Shown: positions 36,477-45,306, numbered from the stretch's first letter. The stretch is DNA of 64,000 nt from Desulfovibrio desulfuricans (GCF_004801255.1 NZ_CP036295.1:372001-436000); one strand, 5' to 3'. Translations and numbers: made by a program. The notes: generated from the letters alone by a model not told the origin.

Positions 36477-37268
36477 CTATATGAGGTAGTAAACGCCGGG
36501 CTGCGTGCCCAGGTTGGGCTTGCGGCGAATACTGTAGTTGGCGGACAAAGCCTGCCGCACCGTTGAATTGGGATCTTCCAGGTCGCCGAAGAGAATCTTG
36601 CCGCCAGAGGCTTCAACGCAGGCGGGCAGCTGGCCTACGGCCAGGCGCTCGGCGCAGAAGGTGCATTTTTCGACAACACCGATCATGCGCGTGGGAAACG
36701 CCGGATTGGGCACCGGGTTGGCTAGGAACTTGCGCGGATCCTTGAAGTTGAACGAACGCGCGCCAAAGGGACAGCCCGCCATGCAAAAGCGGCAGCCAAT
36801 GCAGCGGTGGTAGTCCATGGCGACAATGCCGTCTTCCATCTTGTAGGTGGCCTGCGTGGGGCACACGCGCACGCAGGGCGGGTTGGTGCAGTGGTTGCAC
36901 AGCAGCGGGTAGCTGGCTTCAGCCCGGCGCTTGTCGAGGAAGGCGTTCATTTCATCAGGGAAGGTGTGCTCGAACGAGTCGAGCCAAAACCACTTGATGT
37001 TCTGGTCGCCGGGAATGTGCGGCACGTTATGAACCTTGTGGCAGGCTTCGATCAGGGGTTCGTAGTCTTTGGGACCGCTGAACTGACGTGTATCGATAAC
37101 CATGGCCCAGCGCTTGGCGTGCAGGGCGTTGACGCCTTTTTCATAGCGACCGGGGGCAACCTGGGCCTGAGCAACGCCGGACAGGGCGCCAAGGCCGGCC
37201 AATCCGCTGCTCAGGGCACAGGCAGAAAGCCCCGCCACTTTCAGAAAGCTTCTTCTGCTCTTGTTCAT
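36477..37268 (-). CDS. dsrO: DsrO, Tat-exported Fe-S subunit
   Basis: 263 residues with Tat signal SRRSFLKVAGLSACAL. Motif II reads CNHCTNPPCVRVC and motif III CIGCRFCMAGC, both complete. Motif I is reduced to one Cys (EACHKVHNVP), and motif IV lacks its last Cys (CTFC-x11-CVEAS). In this fold motif I Cys1-3 and motif IV Cys4 hold one cluster, so precisely that cluster is missing and three 4Fe clusters remain, as reported for DsrO. Its ATG overlaps the dsrJ stop (TAATG at 37266-37270). It relays electrons between DsrP and DsrJ in the periplasm. Confidence 0.96.
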   Translation of the reverse strand: MNKSRRSFLKVAGLSACALSSGLAGLGALSGVAQAQVAPGRYEKGVNALHAKRWAMVIDTRQFSGPKDYEPLIEACHKVHNVPHIPGDQNIKWFWLDSFEHTFPDEMNAFLDKRRAEASYPLLCNHCTNPPCVRVCPTQATYKMEDGIVAMDYHRCIGCRFCMAGCPFGARSFNFKDPRKFLANPVPNPAFPTRMIGVVEKCTFCAERLAVGQLPACVEASGGKILFGDLEDPNSTVRQALSANYSIRRKPNLGTQPGVYYLI

Positions 37269-37648
37269 TACTTGCTCCCCTGGGGAATAATGTGGCAGGT
37301 CCAGCAATAGGGATCGACGCTGTTGGCCACATGGCACTTTTCACAGAAACCTTTGTAGTCGTTATGGCACTTCAAGCAGGTGTTCTGCAGGCTGATGGTC
37401 CACTTTTTGCCGTTGGAAGCCACATAGGTGCGGTTTTCATTGCGCAGGGCCTCGTCGCGCCACTCGTTGAGCAGCTGCATGTGCTTGTCGCGCATGAAAG
37501 TCACACTCTCCACACACTCCTTTTCATCCTTGGGCAAAACAATGCCGGTGCTGGAATAGTGCTTGCCCAGCATGCTTGCCCAGAACGGGGAGGTGAACAG
37601 GATCACAAAGATGATGATCCCAAGAATTACAGCTTTGGCGTTATACAT
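37268..37648 (-). CDS. dsrJ: DsrJ, periplasmic three-heme cytochrome c
   Basis: 126 residues. An uncleaved N-terminal helix (AVILGIIIFVILFTSPFWA) anchors it, followed by three heme-binding motifs CLKCH, CEKCH and CWTCH. Cys45 in DEKECVESV lies at the position of the unusual distal cysteine heme ligand described for DsrJ, which suggests sulfur chemistry. It starts directly at the dsrK stop with GGAGGG upstream, and overlaps dsrO by one base. Confidence 0.97.
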   Translation of the reverse strand: MYNAKAVILGIIIFVILFTSPFWASMLGKHYSSTGIVLPKDEKECVESVTFMRDKHMQLLNEWRDEALRNENRTYVASNGKKWTISLQNTCLKCHNDYKGFCEKCHVANSVDPYCWTCHIIPQGSK

Positions 37649-39292
37649 CTATTGGCCCTCCCCCTGCGCCTCGGGCGCGTCATCATCCTCTGCCACGTTG
37701 GGCAGGTCTTCCTGGCGCAGGTCCATAGTGCGCTTGCTTTCGCCCTTCATGACAAGGGCATTGCCCACCAGTTCATGCAGGCCGCTCACGGTGACGCCGG
37801 GCGCCCAGTAGTTGGCGAGCGGGGGCAGGGTGGCGCGGTCGATGGCGCACACGCAGGCCATGTGGTTGACGCCGTATTTTTCCTGCACATAACGCAGGGC
37901 ATTGCCGCGCGGCATGCCGGACCGCATGCGCAGTTCCATGATTTCTTCGGTGTTCAGGCCCGAACCAGCACCGCAGCAGAAGGTCTGCTCGCGGATGGTG
38001 TTTTCGGGCATTTCAACAAAGTTGTTGCACACGGCGTTGAGCACGTAGCGGGGTTCGTCAAGCAGGCCCATGCCGCGTGCGGGGTTGCACGAGTCGTGGA
38101 ACGTGGTGATGATATGGTCGTTACGGCTGGGGTCGAGGTTCAGCTTGTTGTGGTTGATCAGGTCAGCGGTGAATTCGGCTATGTGCACCATCTTGGTGGA
38201 GGCCGCATTCTGGAACACCGTGCCCGTGTAGGGCGAAACAGGCGTCGTCATGTGCGAGGGCGACGGGCCGTTGTACGTGTCCATGTACTGGTTGATCACG
38301 CGCCACATGTGGCCGCATTCGCCGCCCAGAATCCACTTGGAGCCCAGGCGCTCGGCTTCGGCGTACATTTTGGCGTTGAGCTTCTTTGCCATGTTGAAGG
38401 TGGTAAAGGAGCCAAAGTTGCCGCCTTCGGACGCGTAGGTCGAAAACGTGTAGTCGAGATCCAGCTCGTGGAAGAGCATCAGATAGCCCATGAAGGTGTA
38501 GATGCCGGGGTCGGCAAATACGTCGCCGGAGGGCGTGATGAACAGGATTTCGTGGCCCTTTTCGTTAAAGGGCGTCTTGGGACGGATGCCGGTGATGGTT
38601 TCGCAGTCGTCGGCCAGCATTTCCACAATTTCCACAAAGGAGTGGGGCTTGATGCCAAGGTGGTTGCCGGTAAAGCTGCAGTTTTTGACCGGATCCATGA
38701 TCCAGTGGATGCCAAGACCAACCTCGTGCAGCAGCTCGCGCACGATGGCGGTGATTTCGGCCGTGTCGATGCCGTAGGGGCAAAAGAGCGAGCAGCGGCG
38801 GCATTCGGTGCACTGGTAAGCGTAGTAGAAAAGTTCTTTGACTACCTGCTTGTCCCAGCCGCGTGCGCCCACTTTTTTGCCGAGTATCTTGCCCAGCATG
38901 GTGTGGTCGCGGCGGTAGAGCGAGCGGAGCAGCTCGGCGCGCAGCACCGGCATGTTCTTGGGGTCGTTGGTGCCCAGGAAAAAGTGGCACTTGTCGGCGC
39001 AGGCGCCGCAACGCACGCAGATGTCCATGAACAGCTTGAGCGAGCGGTGCTTTTCAAGGCGCTCTTCAAAGGCGTCGCACAGAATCTGTTCCCAGTTTTC
39101 GGGCAGGTTCCAGTCTTCCGCCGCCGGATCCCACTCGTGGGGATTGGGCATGTGCAGAAGTTCCATGGTCTCTTTTTTGGCCGGGTAGCAGAAGCTGCCT
39201 GGTGTAAATTCGGGCTTGGTGTCAAGCCAGTCCTGGGCGGGAAAGGCCGGGCGGCTGGACACAAGCATTTGCGGCGTAGGTAATTTTGCCAT
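37649..39292 (-). CDS. dsrK: DsrK, HdrD-like cytoplasmic Fe-S subunit
   Basis: 547 residues. Two 4Fe-4S motifs (CVRCGACADKC and CTECRRCSLFCPYG) are followed by heterodisulfide-reductase-type CCG regions: GGECGHMW, HDSCNPARGMG and TFCCGAGSG. These hold the noncubane-type catalytic cluster that is proposed to act on the DsrC trisulfide. It lies 12 bases after dsrM, with AAGGAG before the start. The acidic C-terminal tail (EDDDAPEAQGEG) is variable in the family. Confidence 0.97.
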   Translation of the reverse strand: MAKLPTPQMLVSSRPAFPAQDWLDTKPEFTPGSFCYPAKKETMELLHMPNPHEWDPAAEDWNLPENWEQILCDAFEERLEKHRSLKLFMDICVRCGACADKCHFFLGTNDPKNMPVLRAELLRSLYRRDHTMLGKILGKKVGARGWDKQVVKELFYYAYQCTECRRCSLFCPYGIDTAEITAIVRELLHEVGLGIHWIMDPVKNCSFTGNHLGIKPHSFVEIVEMLADDCETITGIRPKTPFNEKGHEILFITPSGDVFADPGIYTFMGYLMLFHELDLDYTFSTYASEGGNFGSFTTFNMAKKLNAKMYAEAERLGSKWILGGECGHMWRVINQYMDTYNGPSPSHMTTPVSPYTGTVFQNAASTKMVHIAEFTADLINHNKLNLDPSRNDHIITTFHDSCNPARGMGLLDEPRYVLNAVCNNFVEMPENTIREQTFCCGAGSGLNTEEIMELRMRSGMPRGNALRYVQEKYGVNHMACVCAIDRATLPPLANYWAPGVTVSGLHELVGNALVMKGESKRTMDLRQEDLPNVAEDDDAPEAQGEGQ

Positions 39293-39304
39293 CGTGGAAA
39301 CTCC

Positions 39305-40324
39305 TTACTCGGCGGCCTTTTCGGGTTGCTTTTCCAGCGGCAGCCCGGCTTCGGCCATGGCGTCGCGGTAGGTGTCCTCGTACTCGGCGTAGGTGAAGTA
39401 CTGCTTGGGCGGATTCCAGGGGTTGATGTGGCGTACACGGCGGGAATTGTTCGCCATGTTGCGCGTGGGGCTAAAGAACACGCCCGGCATGTGCATGAGC
39501 TTGGAGAAGGGGAAGTAAATCAGCAGTACGCAGACCAGAGTAAGGTGCGTGAAGAACAGGGCGTTGATGCCAGCGGTTGACACGGGTGCAAAGTGGGTAA
39601 GACCCATGATGAAAATCTTGACCTGGGCGATTTCGGTCTTATCGAAATAACGCAGGCAGATGCCGGTACCCACAATGCTGATGAGCAGCCACAGGGGAAA
39701 GTAGTCGTTGGCAAGCGAGAGATAGCGCAGACGCTGGTTGAAAACGCGACGAGCCAGCAAGAACAGCAGGGCGGTCAGCACAAGACCGCCGGTCCAGAAG
39801 AACCGGGGCGAGCCAAACTGCATGATGCCGTCAATAGTCTCCAAAAAGCGGATACAGGAGGGCACGGGTTCCATAAAAAAGCGGAAGTGCCGGATAAACA
39901 CCAGCAGGAAGCAGTAGTGGAACAGCAGGGCAAAGACCCACAGCCACTTGGAGGAATAATAAATGGTGCGCGGCCCGTTGCTGACTGGGTCAAATTCCTG
40001 CACATCTGCAACCGTGTTACGGAACAGCGACCGGAAGCAGAAAACTTCCAGGAACATGCGCTGCACAACACCCCAAGTTGTGCTGGGACAGTCGAATTTT
40101 GCCTGCTTGATGAAGTCAAGCGACTGCTCCTGCCCGCCAGTAGTGGGGATGCAGAAGGGCACGGGCGATTTGGCCCAGTACACCATGCGCCAGACAACAC
40201 CGGCGATGAACACGACTACTGCCACATAAGGCAACGCCACGCCGAACAGGCCCGCGAGCCCTACGGCCGCTCCCGCCCAGGCGATGGCTCCTATGAGCAG
40301 CACCAGCAGTAATGAATTGAACAT
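39305..40324 (-). CDS. dsrM: DsrM, NarI-like cytochrome b membrane subunit
   Basis: 339 residues with about six hydrophobic segments. Histidines in LLFHYCFLLVFIRHFRF and LTHFAPVSTAGINALFFTHLTLV are the likely b-heme ligands. It passes electrons between menaquinone and DsrK. The start is at 40324 with GAGGTAGGG upstream. The 118-base gap to the RsbRD-N gene holds a small AGGCC/GGCCT hairpin (40414-40427), so read-through from the upstream promoter is likely. Confidence 0.96.
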   Translation of the reverse strand: MFNSLLLVLLIGAIAWAGAAVGLAGLFGVALPYVAVVVFIAGVVWRMVYWAKSPVPFCIPTTGGQEQSLDFIKQAKFDCPSTTWGVVQRMFLEVFCFRSLFRNTVADVQEFDPVSNGPRTIYYSSKWLWVFALLFHYCFLLVFIRHFRFFMEPVPSCIRFLETIDGIMQFGSPRFFWTGGLVLTALLFLLARRVFNQRLRYLSLANDYFPLWLLISIVGTGICLRYFDKTEIAQVKIFIMGLTHFAPVSTAGINALFFTHLTLVCVLLIYFPFSKLMHMPGVFFSPTRNMANNSRRVRHINPWNPPKQYFTYAEYEDTYRDAMAEAGLPLEKQPEKAAE

Positions 40325-40442
40325 TCCCTACCTCACTTCCACTAAAGTTGCCTCAAAAGCCCACCACGGGATATTGAGAGATCTCCGGCCCGCATGCTGC
40401 AAAGCCCACGGTCAGGCCTTACGGCCTAATGAACGCTGGATG

Positions 40443-40976
40443 TCAGCGGTCGTCCCCAGAGGGCACGGCCCCGCTTTCCAGTTGTTGCGCCCAGCGCGCC
40501 AGTTGGGCGTGCTGGTTGCGTATTTCCGTAATGCGCGACTCAGCCAGAACTTCCCGGTCTTCCATATACATGTCAAAGGCCAGCAAGGTCAGGCTGTCGA
40601 TGCGCGATTCGGTCTCTAAATAGGCCGCCAGATCGTTCTGGGCCATGAGTTCCGGCAGGACGTGCTCCCGCATGATGGGCTTCATGAGGCTGAACACGGC
40701 AAGGCTCTGACTGGGGGAGAATTTTTGCACCGCCCGCAGTTTGACAAAACGGTCCAGAGCCTTGCGGGTCTGGGCCACTTCGACGTTTTCGCCGGTCATC
40801 GCATCGTACAAGCCCCCTGCGGCTTCCTTGGTCATGTTGGCCACAGGGTTGCCGAAGGGGTCTTCCTGGGTGCGTAAAAAACCAGTTGTTTCAAATGGAT
40901 AGGTGTCAAACACGGCACCTGTCCATAGCCGCACCAGTTCGCTTTTGTGTTTGCGAAAAATGTCGATTGCTTTCAT
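40443..40976 (-). CDS. RsbRD N-terminal-domain protein upstream of dsrM
   Basis: 177 residues matching the globin-like sensor domain at the N-terminus of RsbR-type co-antagonists: an HKSELVRLWTGAVFDTYP helix, then DPFGNPVANMT, then a long helical bundle (RKALDRFVKLRAVQKFSPSQSL). No STAS domain follows, so it is a stand-alone sensor or scaffold. The start at 40976 (MKAIDIFRKH) follows GGGGATGGA. It is the first gene of the dsr transcription unit, which suggests a role in regulating or assembling the sulfite-reduction complex; this is inference. Heme or other ligand binding cannot be judged from sequence. Confidence 0.82.
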   Translation of the reverse strand: MKAIDIFRKHKSELVRLWTGAVFDTYPFETTGFLRTQEDPFGNPVANMTKEAAGGLYDAMTGENVEVAQTRKALDRFVKLRAVQKFSPSQSLAVFSLMKPIMREHVLPELMAQNDLAAYLETESRIDSLTLLAFDMYMEDREVLAESRITEIRNQHAQLARWAQQLESGAVPSGDDR

Positions 40977-41008
40977 TCCATCCCCATGCCTTTTTACTAA
41001 GGCTCTCT

Positions 41009-41038
41009 CATATAAATAGTAAGCGCAAAGGGCGTCAA
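41009..41038 (-). promoter_or_regulatory. Promoter of the RsbRD-N/dsrMKJOP unit
   Basis: On the minus strand TTGACG (41033-41038) and TATATG (41009-41014) are separated by 18 bases (TTATAT at 17). The -35 box falls in the loop of the palindrome listed next. It lies about 35 bases before the first start codon. Confidence 0.6.
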
Positions 41039-41055
41039 GCCCCTTTGCGCTTTTT
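41021..41055. terminator. 12-bp palindrome/terminator overlapping the dsr promoter
   Basis: AAGCGCAAAGGG (41021-41032) pairs perfectly with CCCTTTGCGCTT (41041-41052) around an 8-base loop. A T5 run follows on the plus strand. On the minus strand it follows the thiol-protein gene by about 50 bases and contains the dsr -35 box in its loop. It could terminate upstream transcription, act as an operator for dsr, or both. Confidence 0.6.
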
Positions 41056-41105
41056 GCGCGCAAGGTTTGTCATTTTTTGCACAAGGCCGCTATGGGCAGC
41101 ACGGG

Positions 41106-42083
41106 CTACGGGCAGGGGGTCGTGCCTGAGCACTGACCCGCAACTTGCGGGTCGAGGGGCAAATCCGTACTGCCTGTTGCGGAGGGGGGAGTTTGCGCGG
41201 CGGGCAACATTGCCTGCCCTGCCGGTTGTTTTGCGGATTTTTTCAGCATGGAGGGCAGGCCGTGGTATTCAAAAAACGGCACCGTCTGCGAGCCTGCCAT
41301 AAATACATGGGCCTTGTTGCGCAGCATGCGCAGGCGCAGCAGCAACATGTCGGGGGCGGTGGCCGCCATGGGGGAGGGCGCGGTCACGTCCTGGGCTTTG
41401 GCCAGTGCGTCGGCAAGGCTTGAGCCATTGTCCATCAGCCGCTGCATGCGGGCAACCTTGTAAATGTCGCCCTCGCTCTCAGCCAGCGGGTAAAAAGCCA
41501 CGTCCACATGGCCGGAAAGCAGGGCGATGCCCTCCTGACAGCTGGGGCACGAAGGCGAAAAAAACATGCGTACGGAGGCTTCGTTGCCATTGTCGGTGAT
41601 GGCCCACACATCTGCCTGTGTGCGCAGGGCCGTGCCTGAGTTGATGATAAACAGCACCCCCCAGAGTATCACCAGCAGCGAGCGGCCTGGCTTGTCGCCG
41701 GGCAGGCTTGAGCGGCTGCGGTGGGCGGCCTGCCGAAAGCCCGTGTAGATCATGGCAAAAAAACAGGCCACGATGAGGCAGCTGACGCAGGGGGCGGTAA
41801 CGGCCATGAGCAGCAAAAGGCAGATATCGCCAAGCAGGGCCAGACCCGCCAGCACAACACCCACCTGGGCCGCGCCCATCAGGGCCGCCGCAGCCAGAGC
41901 GGTAAACGTAACGCCGCCAGCCCACCACAGCGAAATGCCCGCAACAGAGGTATCCTGAAAAAGCGCGCAGCCCGATGTTACGCAGAGGTTAACCTCGTTG
42001 CCAAAGGCGCTCCAAATGCAAAAAGCCGCTGCCAGAACAGCAATGCTCAAAATACCGGGAAGTAACTGGTGGTCTCGCTTCAT
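41106..42083 (-). CDS. VKOR-like membrane thiol oxidoreductase with thioredoxin-like domain
   Basis: 325 residues. The N-terminal half has four or five hydrophobic helices with the VKOR-like cysteine layout: a loop pair in LCVTSGCALF and a membrane CxxC in TAPCVSCLIVACF. After a linker, a periplasmic thioredoxin-like part has CPSC in VRMFFSPSCPSCQEG and a late VPFFEYHG with a cis-Pro. Such fusions reoxidise or reduce periplasmic disulfides through quinone. It sits between sat and the dsr unit, so maturation of DsrJ/DsrO or other cytochromes is a reasonable guess. It ends in a Pro/Thr-rich tail with two further Cys. Confidence 0.75.
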   Translation of the reverse strand: MKRDHQLLPGILSIAVLAAAFCIWSAFGNEVNLCVTSGCALFQDTSVAGISLWWAGGVTFTALAAAALMGAAQVGVVLAGLALLGDICLLLLMAVTAPCVSCLIVACFFAMIYTGFRQAAHRSRSSLPGDKPGRSLLVILWGVLFIINSGTALRTQADVWAITDNGNEASVRMFFSPSCPSCQEGIALLSGHVDVAFYPLAESEGDIYKVARMQRLMDNGSSLADALAKAQDVTAPSPMAATAPDMLLLRLRMLRNKAHVFMAGSQTVPFFEYHGLPSMLKKSAKQPAGQAMLPAAQTPPSATGSTDLPLDPQVAGQCSGTTPCP

Positions 42084-42193
42084 GAATTACCTGGGGATGT
42101 AAAAAAATCATTGTTTGGCTCAGGTTCGGCCTAGCATCACACAGACGCCATAAATGCCGGGCCATGGCCGTTATTGCATGTAACTCGTTTCAG

Positions 42194-42222
42194 GTTATAG
42201 GCTGTTTTTGCTTTTTCGTAAA
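42194..42222 (-). promoter_or_regulatory. Candidate promoter for the VKOR-like gene
   Basis: On the minus strand TTTACG (42217-42222), a 17-base spacer, then TATAAC (42194-42199), about 110 bases before the start codon. Confidence 0.5.
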
Positions 42223-42460
42223 GCTTGGTGCGACAAACCAGCGGCCTTGTCCGCACATTGTCTGCGGCGGCCAGACAGGCTCAGGGCGCTTGCCCCGCCC
42301 ACGCCTGCGCCGCCGGACCTGAAGTTGGCGGCCAATGCCCGCGGTTGCGCGCTCAATATCTCAGACTACGCCTTAAAGAAGGACTAGCGGCGCAAGGTGC
42401 GGCAACGCAGGGCGCGGTGTTTTTAGCGCCCCGCCGCGCATACGCGCGGCAGGCGAGGGT

Positions 42461-42493
42461 AAAACAAAGGGACGCCCTTGCGGGCGTCCCTTT
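42461..42493 (-). terminator. Terminator after sat
   Basis: AAAGGGACGCCC (42466-42477) pairs with GGGCGTCCCTTT (42482-42493) around TTGC. On the minus strand it is followed by GTTTTACC. It lies about 22 bases past the sat stop. Confidence 0.85.
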
Positions 42494-42515
42494 ATGTTGT
42501 GTCTATGCGGTCAAG

Positions 42516-43787
42516 CTACATGGTGGAGCCGGAGGCCGCACGCTGCATCTTGATTTCGACCTTTTCGGTCAGGCTGGAATAGTATTCGCGCAGGATGACG
42601 AGCACTTCTTCACGGCCGAAGTGATCCGGCACTTCCGCGCCTTCGGACAGCATCTTGCGCAGCTTGGTGCCGGACAGGATGACGCGGTCTTCCTTGCCGT
42701 GGGGGCACGTACGCATGCTGGCCATGCCGTCGCACTTTTTGCAGTAGAAGGTCCAGTCGATGTTCAGGGGGTCGCAGAGCAGGCGCTTGCCCTGTTCGGC
42801 GGGCACAGGAATCTTGCGGAAGATTTCCTGGGCTTCAAACATGCCGTAGAAGTCGCCCACGCCAGCGTGGTCGCGGCCAACCAGCAGGTGGTTGATGCCG
42901 TAGTTCTGGCGGAAGGTGGCGTGCAGCAGGGCTTCGCGGGGACCGGCATAACGCATGTCCAGGGGATAGCCAGCCTGAATGACGAAGTCTTTCACAAAGT
43001 ACTTTTCAACCAGGGTGTCGATGCACTTTACGCGCACTTCGGCCGGGATGTCGCCGGGCTTCAGGGAGCCCACGAGGGAGTGGATGACCACGCCGTCGCA
43101 CACTTCAACGCCGATCTTGGCGAGGTATTCGTGCGAGCGGTGCATGGGGTTACGCAGCTGCAGGGCGGCAACCTTCTGCCAGCCGCGTTCGTCCATCTTG
43201 GTGCGCAGCTGGGCGGGGGTCATGTACACGCCGGGGAACTTTTCGGGGTACTCGCCCTGCGAAAGAACTTTCACGGGACCAGCGATGTTGAATTCGTTCT
43301 GCGCGAGAACCATCTTCACGCCGGGGTGGTCGTTGGGGGCCACTTCCCAGAACTTTTCAGAGTCGGGGCCGGAACCCTTGAAGACCAGTTCGCATTCCCA
43401 CTTCTTGTCGGCTTCGGTCATTTCATAGACTTCTTCGACCTTCATGGTAGCCATGATTTCGCCTTTGCGAACCAGGGCCACTTCTTCGCCAGCCTTGATG
43501 GTCTTGGCGGCGGCAGCGGGAACATCAAGGGTAACCGGAACGGGCCAGAAGGTGCCGTCGGAAAGGGTCATCTTTTCGCAGACGCTCTTCCAGTCAGCCT
43601 TTTTCATGAAGCCGTTCAGAGGCGAGAAACCGCCAATGCCCATCATGATCAGGTCGCCCTTGGCGCGGGAAGAAATCTCGATCTGCTTCAGGCCTGCGGC
43701 TTTTTTCTTCTCGTCATCCAAGGCCTTACCTTCCAGAAGGCAACAGACCAGACCCTTACCGCCATGAGGAGCTACCAGTTTGGACAT
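42516..43787 (-). CDS. sat: Sulfate adenylyltransferase (dissimilatory type)
   Basis: 423-residue ATP sulfurylase that makes APS from sulfate and ATP, the first step of sulfate respiration. The active-site motif [13 protein letters not shown] and the second motif [13 protein letters not shown] are present. A CKKC-like pair ([14 protein letters not shown]) suggests the zinc site of dissimilatory homo-oligomeric enzymes. The start at 43787 follows GGAGGATTTC. It is monocistronic between its own terminator and a long leader. Codon use is strongly biased, as in highly expressed genes. Confidence 0.98.
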   Translation of the reverse strand: MSKLVAPHGGKGLVCCLLEGKALDDEKKKAAGLKQIEISSRAKGDLIMMGIGGFSPLNGFMKKADWKSVCEKMTLSDGTFWPVPVTLDVPAAAAKTIKAGEEVALVRKGEIMATMKVEEVYEMTEADKKWECELVFKGSGPDSEKFWEVAPNDHPGVKMVLAQNEFNIAGPVKVLSQGEYPEKFPGVYMTPAQLRTKMDERGWQKVAALQLRNPMHRSHEYLAKIGVEVCDGVVIHSLVGSLKPGDIPAEVRVKCIDTLVEKYFVKDFVIQAGYPLDMRYAGPREALLHATFRQNYGINHLLVGRDHAGVGDFYGMFEAQEIFRKIPVPAEQGKRLLCDPLNIDWTFYCKKCDGMASMRTCPHGKEDRVILSGTKLRKMLSEGAEVPDHFGREEVLVILREYYSSLTEKVEIKMQRAASGSTM

Positions 43788-44275
43788 TGCGAAATCCTCC
43801 GTTTTTTAGTTATGTGGGCATCCTTCCGTGGCCAGCGTCGCCAGTCGGAAGGGCAGCGTTCAATTCGCATCTTGTGAATAATCTAACAAAAAGTCAACCA
43901 CCTCTTAAAAATTTTCCTGACTGCTTGCCAAAAAAACCAGAGCTACAGCCAGTATTGCGGAAAATTCACACAAAGCTATACGCTGAATCGCGCAAAAAGA
44001 GAAGGGGGGCTGACAAGAAAAGTGCGCCTGAATTCAAAAATTCATGTGAAAGTGCGCTTTTTTTCGCAAAGCCTTTTACTAGGCAAGGGGGCGCACATGC
44101 GCGGCAGATGCTGCCCAGATGGTTTCGGCGCTTGTGCCGCCATAAAGCAGGAAAAATTTTGCGGCAGGGGAAATTTTTCTCAACCCGGTTGTCCGGGCAA
44201 TAAAAAAGGGCATGGATGCGGCATCCACGCCCTGAGGTTTATCTGTGCGGTTGCGCGGCAAAGACCGCAAGTGGG
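43788..44275. other. Upstream region of sat, no gene seen
   Basis: A 488-base stretch, AT-rich in its first half. On the minus strand TTGACT (43892-43897) is the best -35-like box, with only a weak -10 (CAAGAT at 43869-43874). This would give a leader of about 75 bases for sat. The ssb terminator lies at its other end. No conserved gene is recognised. Confidence 0.5.
44201..44233 (-). terminator. Terminator after ssb
   Basis: AGGGC-TGGAT pairs with ATCCA-GCCCT with one A/C mismatch. On the minus strand T6 follows. It lies about 40 bases past the ssb stop. Confidence 0.85.
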
Positions 44276-44836
44276 CTAAAAGGGAACGTCGTCCATATTG
44301 GACGCTTCGGATGGAAAGGCCGGGCCGAGGTCTTCGTCCATGGGCTGGGGCTTGCGGTTGCCCTGGGGGGCGTAGCTGCCCTGTTCACGCCCGCTTTGCG
44401 CACCCTGCCCGCCGCGCGGCGCGTTGCCTCGCGGAGCCGCGGCCGCCGCAGGCGCGCCAGGATCGTCCTCGTAGCTGCGGCCGCCGCCGCCAGCATCGCG
44501 CGGGGCGTCGCCCTTGCGGTCAAGAAACTGCACGCGCTGGGCCTTGATCTCGGTGGTGTACCTGTCCTGTCCCTGCTGGTCCTGCCATTTGCGGGTCTGC
44601 AGGCTGCCCTCCACGTAGATAAGGCTGCCCTTGGCGAGAAAGTTGGCGCAGTTTTCCGCCTGGCGCTGAAACACCGAAACTCTGTGCCATTCAGTGCGGT
44701 CAACCTTGTTGCCGTCGCGGTCGGTGTAGGATTCGTCAGTGGCGACGTTCAGGGTGGCAACAGGCGAGCCACTCTGCGTGTACCGCAGTTCGGGGTCGCG
44801 GCCCAGACGGCCTATAATCATTACTTTGTTCAGCAT
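44276..44836 (-). CDS. ssb: Single-stranded DNA-binding protein
   Basis: 186 residues. The OB-fold begins MLNKVMIIGRLGRDPELRYT and includes WHRVSVFQRQAENC and GSLIYVEGSLQTRKW. A Gly/Pro/Gln-rich disordered linker follows, and the protein ends in the acidic tip MDDVPF that recruits partner proteins. GGAG precedes the start. A short unknown gene lies upstream on the same strand, 34 bases away. Confidence 0.98.
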   Translation of the reverse strand: MLNKVMIIGRLGRDPELRYTQSGSPVATLNVATDESYTDRDGNKVDRTEWHRVSVFQRQAENCANFLAKGSLIYVEGSLQTRKWQDQQGQDRYTTEIKAQRVQFLDRKGDAPRDAGGGGRSYEDDPGAPAAAAAPRGNAPRGGQGAQSGREQGSYAPQGNRKPQPMDEDLGPAFPSEASNMDDVPF

Positions 44837-44870
44837 GGTGATGCTCCAGGGTCGTATGCGTGTTTCGGGC

Positions 44871-45209
44871 TCAGGCTACAAATGCCTGTTCGAGCTGATC
44901 CAGCACGTCTTCAAGTGTATCGCTCAGTTTGTTGGCTTCGCGCGGTTGCCAGTCGGCCAGGGCTGTCTCGATGTCGGCCTTGATGCGGGCCGCTTCAAGG
45001 ATGCCGGGCCCGATGGCCGTGCGGCGGGCCTGAGACCAGGGCAAAAACTGCAGACCTTCGTCCAGGGCCCGCACCATTTCAAGCACGCCGTGTTTTTCGT
45101 GTTTGATGGGCACACTGAAGGCGAGCTCGGTAAGTTTGGGCCAGAGTTTTTCCAGCAGGTCTTCATTCCAGGTCACGGCGCTCACGCGAATTTGCAGTGC
45201 TTTGCCCAT
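44871..45209 (-). CDS. Small conserved-looking cytoplasmic protein, unknown
   Basis: 112 residues, no signal or membrane segment. Begins MGKALQIRVSAVTWNEDLLEKL, mostly helical, ending in a possible coiled coil (ANKLSDTLEDVLDQLEQAF). GGAGCACCT is placed correctly before the ATG. It lies between the carboxylase set and ssb on the same strand. I do not recognise the family. Good ribosome site, codon use like its neighbours and compact spacing argue that it is real. Confidence 0.7.
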   Translation of the reverse strand: MGKALQIRVSAVTWNEDLLEKLWPKLTELAFSVPIKHEKHGVLEMVRALDEGLQFLPWSQARRTAIGPGILEAARIKADIETALADWQPREANKLSDTLEDVLDQLEQAFVA

Positions 45210-45306
45210 AGGTGCTCCGTTTTGGCGGGGGTCGATTTTGTGCGTATGCGCCCAAACCCTGCCCCCGTTTGACAGGCCGGGTCTGAGGCGATGCCTGACG
45301 CTGCGC

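Larger units (their letters stand above)
42084..42515. other. Intergenic region between the thiol-protein gene and sat
   Basis: No gene supported. It contains a candidate minus-strand promoter at 42194-42222 and the sat terminator at 42461-42493, both listed separately. I see nothing definite in the remaining GC-rich middle part. Confidence 0.6.

Noticed and set aside
35295-40324. An Hmc, Qrc or Tmc complex instead of Dsr
   Set aside because: The order NarI-like, HdrD-like, three-heme cytochrome with DsrJ-type Cys, Tat Fe-S, NrfD-like is exactly dsrMKJOP.
42225-43877. A 550-codon plus-strand frame opposite sat
   Set aside because: Shadow of the strongly codon-biased sat gene; no recognisable domain.
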